From Oceanidesulfovibrio indonesiensis (GTDB lineage Bacteria; Desulfobacterota; Desulfovibrionia; Desulfovibrionales; Desulfovibrionaceae): a DNA stretch of 64,000 nucleotides. The stretch lies in NCBI RefSeq assembly GCF_007625075.1, contig NZ_QMIE01000007.1, positions 121,696 through 185,695 on the forward strand. The letters are read 5' to 3'. Of this stretch, positions 40,005 to 47,614 are shown piece after piece; the first letter of the stretch is position 1; every line of letters starts with the position of its first letter. Under the pieces are notes generated by a model that had not been told where the DNA came from, did no database searches, and saw only the letters and a list, made by a program, of their open reading frames with translations. Both the position numbers and the translations under genes were made by a program.

Positions 40005-40580
40005 CTATTTTCCGGAATACCGGATTCCATGAATGAATCGATGCACCACATCTTGTGCGGCATGTCGGTCGAGCTGGATATGCCCAAGCAGGAACAAAGT
40101 AATATAGTTATGGATCGCTCCCTGAAATGTGGCGGCGAGCAATGCCGGGGCGTCCTGAAGCACACCTTCCTCCAGGGCATGTTGGAAGTGGCGCTCCATT
40201 GCCAGAAACTGCCGCTTCGCATGCCCCGCGGCTTCTTCAAACTGAGGCGATTCCGGCGGTGCAAATATGAGGGCGAGAAAAAGACGATACATTTCCGGAT
40301 CCGCCGTGGCATAGCCGAACACCGTCTCGGCGCATCGATGCAGGCCGGACTCGATGCCATCGGTGGCGTCTTGGTCGTCCAATGCCGCCAACATAGGGGA
40401 CAGCCGCTCATTGAGTAATGTGCACAACAGCCCTTGCTTACTTTTGAAATAGTAGTACAGCGTCGGCTTGGTCACACCGGCGGATGCCGCGATCTCCTGG
40501 ACTCCTACGCCTTCGTACCCGCGCTTGGAGAAAAGCTGCAGGGCATGAGCAAGCACTGATTCACGTGTTTCTGTAGCCAT
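40005..40580 (-). CDS. TetR-family transcriptional repressor
   Basis: About 191 residues from ATG 40580 (a GTG at 40586 is also in frame). The N-terminal helix-turn-helix LFSKRGYEGVGVQEIAASAG-VTKPTLYYYFKSKQGLL is classical TetR/AcrR. The C-terminal ligand domain is not diagnostic but resembles those of regulators of fatty-acid or efflux genes. A perfect 16-bp palindrome stands directly upstream of its start, suggesting autoregulation together with the dehydrogenase gene that follows. Confidence 0.93.
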   Translation of the reverse strand: MATETRESVLAHALQLFSKRGYEGVGVQEIAASAGVTKPTLYYYFKSKQGLLCTLLNERLSPMLAALDDQDATDGIESGLHRCAETVFGYATADPEMYRLFLALIFAPPESPQFEEAAGHAKRQFLAMERHFQHALEEGVLQDAPALLAATFQGAIHNYITLFLLGHIQLDRHAAQDVVHRFIHGIRYSGK

Positions 40581-40592
40581 GCTCACCCACTA

Positions 40593-40608
40593 TACCTACC
40601 GGTAGGTA
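40593..40608. promoter_or_regulatory. TetR operator palindrome
   Basis: TACCTACCGGTAGGTA is a perfect 16-bp palindrome starting 13 nt upstream of the tetR ATG. Its size, symmetry and location are those of an autoregulatory TetR operator. The ribosome binding site region of tetR follows it directly, so binding would block the promoter or early transcription. Confidence 0.75.
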
Positions 40609-40687
40609 CAGTCAACAGCAAAAACAAAAACGGACGAACCCGCACACGCCTCGTCCGTGCAAGATACTGTTATCGTTGTGTAACCAT

Positions 40688-43309
40688 TTATTGCTGCTGC
40701 ACCTTGCGGAACAGCTTGTCCTTGCGCGATTCGAAAATGAGCGCCGTGCGCAAGGCGGAGATACCCAGAGCGAGGAACGAGAACAGCACGATGATGCTCG
40801 TCTGCACTTCGAACTTCTTGCGCAGCGACATATCGTCCGCCCACCCCAGGCCCAGCTCCGGCCCCCAGTAAGACGCCAGCGGCAAAAAGGCGAAGGAGAG
40901 CACAAGGCACACCAACTCCAGCCACATGAAGGTCTTGCCCATGATCATCACGAACAAGGTGGAGTCCCGGACAATCTTGAGTGTGCGTAGACGACTCTCC
41001 AGCTTCTCGAGCTTCGCCTGCACCTTCTCCTCCATGTCGCTGGCTTTGCGGAAGTTGTCCGCCACCTGAAGGTGCTGAGATATGGCCCAGTTCAGATGCT
41101 TGGCCACGTAGTTGAAGTCGCGATTGAAATCCACAAGGATGCGCGGGAACGGGAACCACGAGGACTCGCGGCGTATCACCTTGAGCCGCTCCATGTAGCT
41201 CATGTACTTCTTTTTCAGCTTGCGGCCCTCATCGTCCACCTTGCGCTGGAGGTCGCGCGCCACGGCGAGACGTTCCTGCGCCAGACGAACGAAAGCCACG
41301 TAGTTCTTCACCTCGGACATCCGCTGCACCGAGGCTATGCGCTGGTTGAGCTCGGTGTAGAAGGGGTGGTCCTCCGGGAACCAGCGCCCCACTTCCTTCT
41401 TCAACTCGTCGAAGCTCTTGAGCTCCTCCTCGGCCCGCTGTTTGGCGTCGTTCCAGAGTCGATGCAGCGAGGACAAAAGCTGCACGTGGCCACGCTCCAT
41501 TTCCGGATCGAACAAAGCGCGGTTGAACATATGCGGGTCTTTGGCGAACAGGTCTTCGAAAAACCCCATGGCCTGCTCGGCAAATCCCATCTTCACCTGG
41601 CACACCCCCTGGCGGTAGGCGGCGTCCAGCCACGAGGGGGAAATCTTGAGCGCGTTTTTGTACAGCTCCATGGCAGTTTCAAGCTTGCCCATCATCTCCT
41701 GCGCGCGGGCCTGCAGGAATATGAGGTACGACTGCTGCAGCGGCGTTGCAGTGTTGCGTTCGGCTTCAGCCCACAAGGACAGCGCGCGGGGCTCGTCTCC
41801 CTTCTCCAGCATGGAGAATCCGCGCAATGCGATAGGCTGATAGTTGCGCGGAGCCTTGAATATCTCTTTGGAGAGGATGCGCTCCACGGTCGTCAACTCG
41901 CCTTCGCGGAGCTGGGCAAGGGCTTCCCATATGGGTTCGTCCCCGGCGTCCACAAGCTGCGTGAGCCCCTTGGGGTATTCGCGGCCGGTACTGCGCCACA
42001 CGGTTTGCAGCATGCGCAGCTGGGACGGCGCGTTTATCTCGTAGATGGCGCGCATGAGCAGGCTTTCCGTAGATCCGTGCCCGCTCAGAAGATCGGTGAT
42101 GCCTTCGGTGATGTCGCCCTTTTTCAACTGGCCATCGATGGATTCGAGGGCGCGTTTCATCTCGTCGATATCCACCGCCGCCACGCGCTCCCAGATGTCC
42201 TGCTCCAGCTCCTCCATCGGCCGGCTCGGGCATTCCGTCACCGGGTGCGTGCGCTGGCCGCAGTAAAAACATGACGGATGCTGCCCGGCGACCAGCCGCT
42301 TGGGCAATTCCACCTGGAGCATGTCCTCCACCACTGCCAACTCGTCCTTGAGGCTCACGTTGCACCAGTCGTCCATGGAGCTCTGGTCGACGGAGAACCG
42401 CACGTCCTTGATCCTGAAGCCTTCGCCCATGAGGAACGCCGTGCGATAGCTCATATGCGGAAAATCCGGCGAGAGCTGATCCCAGTCCAGGGGAATCTTC
42501 TTGTACATTTCAGGGTTCAGATTGAACCCTTTCTTGTTCACGATGGCCTGAACGCAAGGCCAGTACGTTTCGGGGCTCGTCTCCCGCAGACGGCTCACGA
42601 GACTCAGGTACTCCTGGCACCACATGCGCAGTTCGCGCAGGGTGTCCAGGGGCAACATAAGGAAATTGTCCTTGATAAGGTACTTTGTCTTGAGCCGCTT
42701 GAGGATCTGCTCGATTTCCGAGAAGAACTCGCGCCAGCCCTGCTGGAACGACTTGTCCAGCGGATTGCCCACGGGTTTGAGCACGAGATACCAGCCCATG
42801 GAGGATTGATACGGCAGCCGCGGATCGGCATGCAGGGTCTTCCATTCAAGCCTGGCCAGCCCCGTCTTTTTGGGCGCATCCCTCAACTCGATACCTGGCG
42901 TCCCCTTGAGCGTCTCCACGAGCTTGGGGTGCATCCAGGCCTGGAACTCCTCAGGCGTAGGGGCGTCCTGGTTCGCCAGGCTGCTTTCCAGGGACATGGA
43001 GAGTTGCAGCTTCATGTCCACCAGAAGCTTGGCAGGGACAACCTGAACATACGCCTTCAGCGGATTGAGGCGTGACCAGACCTCCAGCTTGGCCAGCGCA
43101 AGAAACACATCCTTGGTAAAGAAGAACCACAGCGCTTGGCGCCGCTCGTTCGCGATGAGCAATCCGCCGTAATCAGCCAGCGTTTTGCCTACCGCCGGGT
43201 TCAGATCGGTCGACCAGGAGGCCCACACCGCGAACCCCGCGGCGACCATCCGCGATTCCTTGAACTGCGGCAGCTTCTTGATGAGCGAACTCAGGGATAT
43301 TTTATCCAT
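40688..43309 (-). CDS. Large TPR membrane protein with a CCHC zinc knuckle
   Basis: 873 residues, no enzyme family recognised. Residues 1-330 are a soluble alpha/beta region. Near 350 is CFYCGQRTHPVTEC, a CX2CX4HX4C zinc knuckle of the type seen in retroviral nucleocapsids. TPR-like repeats follow (about 470-620, e.g. TAMELYKNALKISPSWLDAAY), then a long coiled coil (about 640-790). Two C-terminal membrane helices complete it (FMWLELVCLVLSFAFLPLASYW and TSIIVLFSFLALGISALRTA), ending in a basic tail. The protein should be anchored by its C-terminus with most mass in the cytosol. It is divergent from a MoaE-like gene. Confidence 0.8.
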   Translation of the reverse strand: MDKISLSSLIKKLPQFKESRMVAAGFAVWASWSTDLNPAVGKTLADYGGLLIANERRQALWFFFTKDVFLALAKLEVWSRLNPLKAYVQVVPAKLLVDMKLQLSMSLESSLANQDAPTPEEFQAWMHPKLVETLKGTPGIELRDAPKKTGLARLEWKTLHADPRLPYQSSMGWYLVLKPVGNPLDKSFQQGWREFFSEIEQILKRLKTKYLIKDNFLMLPLDTLRELRMWCQEYLSLVSRLRETSPETYWPCVQAIVNKKGFNLNPEMYKKIPLDWDQLSPDFPHMSYRTAFLMGEGFRIKDVRFSVDQSSMDDWCNVSLKDELAVVEDMLQVELPKRLVAGQHPSCFYCGQRTHPVTECPSRPMEELEQDIWERVAAVDIDEMKRALESIDGQLKKGDITEGITDLLSGHGSTESLLMRAIYEINAPSQLRMLQTVWRSTGREYPKGLTQLVDAGDEPIWEALAQLREGELTTVERILSKEIFKAPRNYQPIALRGFSMLEKGDEPRALSLWAEAERNTATPLQQSYLIFLQARAQEMMGKLETAMELYKNALKISPSWLDAAYRQGVCQVKMGFAEQAMGFFEDLFAKDPHMFNRALFDPEMERGHVQLLSSLHRLWNDAKQRAEEELKSFDELKKEVGRWFPEDHPFYTELNQRIASVQRMSEVKNYVAFVRLAQERLAVARDLQRKVDDEGRKLKKKYMSYMERLKVIRRESSWFPFPRILVDFNRDFNYVAKHLNWAISQHLQVADNFRKASDMEEKVQAKLEKLESRLRTLKIVRDSTLFVMIMGKTFMWLELVCLVLSFAFLPLASYWGPELGLGWADDMSLRKKFEVQTSIIVLFSFLALGISALRTALIFESRKDKLFRKVQQQ

Positions 43310-43353
43310 CCCTTCTCCTTGACGCAGGGCACGGAACAGGGAACTATGCCCGT

Positions 43354-43728
43354 ATGAAACCTATAAGCGCAGACGCCGCCATCGCGGCAATCAAACAGGA
43401 ACCTGGCTTTACCGAAAACGTCGGTATGATCCTCGTGCACAACGGCGTGGTCCGCGCCACTTCCCGCAAGGACACCCGCGCGGTGACCGCCGTGGACATT
43501 TCGGTGGATCTCGACCGCGTCGAAGCCCTGCGGCAGGAGTTCGAGAAGTACCCCGGCATCTTCCGCGTCCACGCCGAAGCCCGCTCCGGCACCCTCGTCC
43601 CTGGAGATGACGTGCTTCTGCTCGTGGTTGCCGGCGACATCCGCGAGAACGTCAAAGCAGCCCTGGCCGAGTTCCTGGACCGGGTCAAGAGCGAAGCAGT
43701 GAGCAAAGTGGAACACCTGGTGGACTGA
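43354..43728 (+). CDS. MoaE-like molybdopterin synthase catalytic subunit family
   Basis: 124 residues. The pattern ADAAIAAIKQEPGFTENVGMILVHNGVVRATSR, VDLDRVEALRQEFEKYPGIFRV and GDDVLLLVVAGDIRENVKAALAEFLDRVKSEAVSKVE is that of a compact MoaE-like protein found in sulfate reducers. MoaE works with MoaD to add dithiolene sulfurs to precursor Z. The canonical KE-rich active site and a MoaD neighbour are not visible, so activity is uncertain. 44 bp separate it from the divergent zinc-knuckle gene. Confidence 0.75.
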   Translation: MKPISADAAIAAIKQEPGFTENVGMILVHNGVVRATSRKDTRAVTAVDISVDLDRVEALRQEFEKYPGIFRVHAEARSGTLVPGDDVLLLVVAGDIRENVKAALAEFLDRVKSEAVSKVEHLVD

Positions 43729-44041
43729 TCCCCACGCGCACCCGGCGGTTTTTTGGCGGCCGGGGCATGGACCATCCGTTCCAGCAAAGCCATTGCTGCC
43801 CACGGATTCCGCGACCATCCCCCGCCCTGTAGTGGGAACGGTTTGGTGCGCCCTCGCGCATGCACTGTATCCTGCTGTACCCATCACCCTGTCATATTGA
43901 TATTTTTTTTGCGATGCCACACGGCTCGACAATCCGCGCCGTGCGATCCGCCTAACAGTTCAACTCGTTGTGCGCAGCACCGGAAGGCGTCATCGCGCCA
44001 ACGCTTCGCACGTCTTCCTGGAATTTGATGCAATAGCCGTG
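43729..44041. other. Intergenic region between convergent genes
   Basis: 313 bp with no supported gene. It lies between the rightward MoaE-like gene and the leftward glycosyltransferase. There is a run of eight T residues near 43905, but no hairpin directly before it that I would call a terminator. Confidence 0.35.
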
Positions 44042-45139
44042 CTAGAACCGACTGCCCACGGCGTCTGTCTCCAGCATCCGCCCCAGAACAGCGGCAACTG
44101 TTTCCACCTCCAGGGCCTCCATGCAACGCGGATCGCCGCAGTCACCCTCGGAGCCCGCCACTGCGCACGGCGCACAGGCAATCGCGGCGCGGGCTGTCTC
44201 GTGCGGTTCGCCCCCCCATGCCTTCCAGGGATACGTCCAGGACGCCTCGGCAGTGGGTCCCAGCACGCTGAGGCTCGGCGTGCCCACGGCAACCGCCAGA
44301 TGCCGCGGCAAGGAACAGTTTCCCACATGCAGCCGCGCAGCCTCGATGCACGCCGCGGTCGTGCGCAAATCCAGCGGCTCGTCCGTCCGCCGCACGCGCT
44401 CCGACGGCACGCCCTCATCCACGGCGTAGCGCAGCAACTCGTCCACTACTCCCTGCTCTCCCGGACCGTACAGCGGCAGGAAGATTGTCTCCGGGTGCTC
44501 CCGCGCCGCCGTGGCGATGAGCCTGGCGAACTTTCCGGCAGGCCAGCATCGGCATTGCCTTGCCTGGGTGGAATCCACCGTTATGAAGTTGCCCTGCCGT
44601 ACGTCGGGAAACAACCCGGCAAGAACCGTGCGGGCCCGTGCGCGATCATTGTCGTTCAGAAACATCCTCGGACGCTCGCCCTGCCACACGATGCCCAGCG
44701 GAGCCAGCAGGTCGACCTTGCTGCGCGCAGCGTAACCGGGCCGGCGCTCCCCCATATGCGTATAAAAGGGCCGAAGGTAGAAAGCCCGCTTGTCGGCAAT
44801 GCGCATGGGCGCGCCGGAAAGCAACGAGGCGAGCCGGGTCAGCACGGTCTGCTGGAAATCAACCACGAGATCGAAGCGGTGCTCCCGAGTAAGCCGCATG
44901 GCTATGCGCAAGGCGCGCACAGGCCCGGCAGATTCCGCTTCATCCACGGCATGGACAGCCGCGATGTGCGGATTCCCCTCCAGCAGCGGCACGGCGCGTC
45001 TGTCCGTAAGCACATGCACCTCTGCTTCAGGACAGGTTCGCGCCAACAGTTCGATGGCGGGCGTGGCCAACAGCACGTCACCCAGTCGCGAAAGCTGGCA
45101 GACCAGAATGCAAGAAAAAATGTGTGATGTCGGCGACAT
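44042..45139 (-). CDS. Glycosyltransferase family 9 (heptosyltransferase-like)
   Basis: 365 residues with the ADP-heptose:LPS heptosyltransferase fold: ILVCQLSRLGDVLLATPAIELLARTCPEAEVHVL at the start and LHVGNCSLPRHLAVAVGTPSLSVLGPT at about 275. The usual GNDTG loop is replaced by GNCSL. It probably adds a sugar to the LPS core or another envelope glycan. It ends with a cysteine-containing segment (CAPCAVAGSEGDCGDPRCME) seen in several family members. The 198 bp upstream, shared with the divergent phosphatase gene, contain no further gene. Confidence 0.87.
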   Translation of the reverse strand: MSPTSHIFSCILVCQLSRLGDVLLATPAIELLARTCPEAEVHVLTDRRAVPLLEGNPHIAAVHAVDEAESAGPVRALRIAMRLTREHRFDLVVDFQQTVLTRLASLLSGAPMRIADKRAFYLRPFYTHMGERRPGYAARSKVDLLAPLGIVWQGERPRMFLNDNDRARARTVLAGLFPDVRQGNFITVDSTQARQCRCWPAGKFARLIATAAREHPETIFLPLYGPGEQGVVDELLRYAVDEGVPSERVRRTDEPLDLRTTAACIEAARLHVGNCSLPRHLAVAVGTPSLSVLGPTAEASWTYPWKAWGGEPHETARAAIACAPCAVAGSEGDCGDPRCMEALEVETVAAVLGRMLETDAVGSRF

Positions 45140-45337
45140 GGTGTGCTCCGATTTCTGCGACAGGCCAACAGGCCGAGACTGCCCGTTACCTTACGGCACG
45201 CCTTTTTCGGGTCAAGACTTTTGTTCTCACGTTAAGTCTACTATTTGCTAAACTTGCGTAAAGAAATCGGTTACCATGCCGGACAGCACGCGTGATCCGT
45301 CGCCGCAGGCAAGAACAAGTCTACAGCCAGGTGCGTC

Positions 45338-47512
45338 ATGAGCTTTCGCTGGAAAGTGTTTCTGATATTCCTCGCATGCAGCCTCGTGCCCGTCGCGGTG
45401 GTGTCCTTCATCAACCGCGGCGTCACTGAGCGCACCGGCGTGGTCATATCCGACAGCGCGGCCGAAGCCATGCGGGACGTGGTCCGCGACGACATCATTC
45501 AGATGGCGAGCAACCTCGCCGAAACCATCGGCTCCAACAAAAACACGCTGCTCTTCACCGTGGACGTTCTCGCCGAACGCCTGCAGCGGGCTCTGTCCAA
45601 ACCGCCCGCGCGTGCGCCCGAAGCCGTCTTCTCCCTTGAAGATTTTCGCAACCCGGCGCGCGCTCCGGAGGATATGACCGAGGACGCTGTCTACGCGCCC
45701 TCACACGGAGTCGGGGCCGCACGCGTGAGCCGTAGCCATCCCGTTTTCTTCTACGCCGAAGAAAGCAGGGCGCTCAGTCAGCCCGACGGCGTCTATCCGG
45801 CGGATGTCCGCGCACTCGCCGCCACGGCGCCGTTCTTGCGCCGCATCCTGGAGGCCTTTCCCAACGTCGTCTACCGCGTTTATGTGAGCCTGGAAAATGG
45901 GCTGTACTGCTCGCTGCCCGGGCACGCCGGGTATCCGCCGGAGTACGATCCGCGCACTCGGGTATGGTACCGCCGCGCCGTTGAGACAGGCGAGCCGGTC
46001 TGGTCCATGCCGCTCCAGGACGCGCCGACCCGCCGGCTGACCCTCACGGCCTCGGCTCCGATACGCGACGTCTCCGGCCGCATCATCGGCGTGGCGGGTC
46101 TGGACGTGCTCGACTCCGTAGCCATGCGCGGCCCGCAGATAACGGACCGCTGGGGCGACGATGCGCGGACGTTCCTCGTCTACCCGGACCAGAACCCCGG
46201 GACCGGCGGCATGGACCTGCGCATCGCCGCAAGTCAGCCGCCGCAGGCGCCTGTTGCTCCCGGCGAGTCCGATGCAGCCCTGAACGACCAGGAGATGCGC
46301 CATCCCTGGCTGGACGGACTCGCCCCCGAGGACAAGGCCGCACTCCTGCGCCATCTTCAGACACTGCACCCCGGCGCCATGGAGGTCCGTTACGACGGGG
46401 AAGAATACCTGCTCGCCTATTCATCGCTGGAGACCATCCACTTTCTCGTCCTCGTTCCGCAGGCCGCCTACATGAACCTGCCCAACCAGGTGCAGCGGGC
46501 CCTCGGCGGAATCATGGACTTCAATCTCCTGGCTTCCGGCGCAGTCTCCCTACTCGTCGTGGCCGTCGTCCTCGCCCTGCTGGGCCTGGGCACCCGCTAT
46601 CTGACAGCGCCCCTTATAAAGATATCCGATGCCGTCCGACGCCTCGGTGAAGGCGATTTCTCAGTCCATCTCGATCTGCAACTCAAGGACAAGCGCGGCA
46701 ACCAACTGGTGAAGGCGCTCAACGAGATGGGGCCCAAGCTGGAGGACCACCTGCGGCTGCGCCACGCCCTGGCCGTGGCCGAGGAGGTGCAGCGGAACTT
46801 CCTGCCCAAAAGAGCGCCGCAGTTCCAACGCTTCGACGTCCAGGGCGCTTCCATCTACTGCGACGAAACCGGCGGCGATTATTACGACTACATCCCGTTC
46901 AAAGAGGGGGAGCAGCCCACGACCGCCGTTCTCGTGGGCGACGTCTCAGGCCACGGCGTGCCTTCAGCCCTGCTCATGGCTACGGCCCGCGCTCTGCTGC
47001 GCTGTCTCTGCGCCGTTCCCGGCCAGGGGTTGAGCCTGGCTCAACGCGTGGGTCTGGTGAACTCCCTGCTCTGCTCGGATGTGGCCGGAACCGGCCGATT
47101 CATGACCCTGTTCCTTCTGGAGCTCGACGATGCCGACGACCGCGTGCGTTGGGTGCGAGCCGGGCACGATCCCGCCCTGCTCTACGACCCGGCAGCCGAT
47201 ACCTTCGAGCACCTGGAAGGCGACGGAATGGTGATGGGCGTGCTCGCCGACTACGAGTATCGCTCATACGAGGCCACGCTCGACACGCCCGGACTCGTGC
47301 TCGCCATGGGCACGGACGGCATCTGGGAGGCTCGCAACGCCGCCGGCGAGATGTTCGGCAAGGACCGATTCCAGGAGGCCATCCGCGCCCACGCCCACAA
47401 AAACGCCCCCGCCATCTTCGAAGCCGTCATCGACACCCTTGTAGAGTTCATGGACGGCGCCGCGTTCGAAGATGACGTGACTCTCGTCGTGGTGAAACGT
47501 CGTCAGACATAG
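45338..47512 (+). CDS. Membrane sensor PP2C phosphatase (Cache-HAMP-SpoIIE)
   Basis: 724 residues. An N-terminal membrane helix (VFLIFLACSLVPVAVVSF) leads to a double-Cache-like periplasmic sensor (about 35-385; RTRVWYRRAVETGEPVWSMP is typical). A second helix (about 395-415), HAMP (LIKISDAVRRLGEGDFSVHL) and a SpoIIE-type PP2C domain follow. The PP2C has DETGGDYYDYIPF, GDVSGHGVPSALLMATAR and LAMGTDGIWEARN with its metal-binding acidic residues. Such proteins dephosphorylate STAS partners in switch pathways; the REC-STAS protein at 14208 is one conceivable partner, though 30 kb away. Confidence 0.9.
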   Translation: MSFRWKVFLIFLACSLVPVAVVSFINRGVTERTGVVISDSAAEAMRDVVRDDIIQMASNLAETIGSNKNTLLFTVDVLAERLQRALSKPPARAPEAVFSLEDFRNPARAPEDMTEDAVYAPSHGVGAARVSRSHPVFFYAEESRALSQPDGVYPADVRALAATAPFLRRILEAFPNVVYRVYVSLENGLYCSLPGHAGYPPEYDPRTRVWYRRAVETGEPVWSMPLQDAPTRRLTLTASAPIRDVSGRIIGVAGLDVLDSVAMRGPQITDRWGDDARTFLVYPDQNPGTGGMDLRIAASQPPQAPVAPGESDAALNDQEMRHPWLDGLAPEDKAALLRHLQTLHPGAMEVRYDGEEYLLAYSSLETIHFLVLVPQAAYMNLPNQVQRALGGIMDFNLLASGAVSLLVVAVVLALLGLGTRYLTAPLIKISDAVRRLGEGDFSVHLDLQLKDKRGNQLVKALNEMGPKLEDHLRLRHALAVAEEVQRNFLPKRAPQFQRFDVQGASIYCDETGGDYYDYIPFKEGEQPTTAVLVGDVSGHGVPSALLMATARALLRCLCAVPGQGLSLAQRVGLVNSLLCSDVAGTGRFMTLFLLELDDADDRVRWVRAGHDPALLYDPAADTFEHLEGDGMVMGVLADYEYRSYEATLDTPGLVLAMGTDGIWEARNAAGEMFGKDRFQEAIRAHAHKNAPAIFEAVIDTLVEFMDGAAFEDDVTLVVVKRRQT

Positions 47513-47614
47513 CTCGTGCAGGGTTGGAAACGCAGCCCCGCGTTCTGAACCCGTCAGAAGGGTTCGGGGATCTCATTTTCTACGGCCTACCCAAGATAAT
47601 CGGCCAATACGAGT

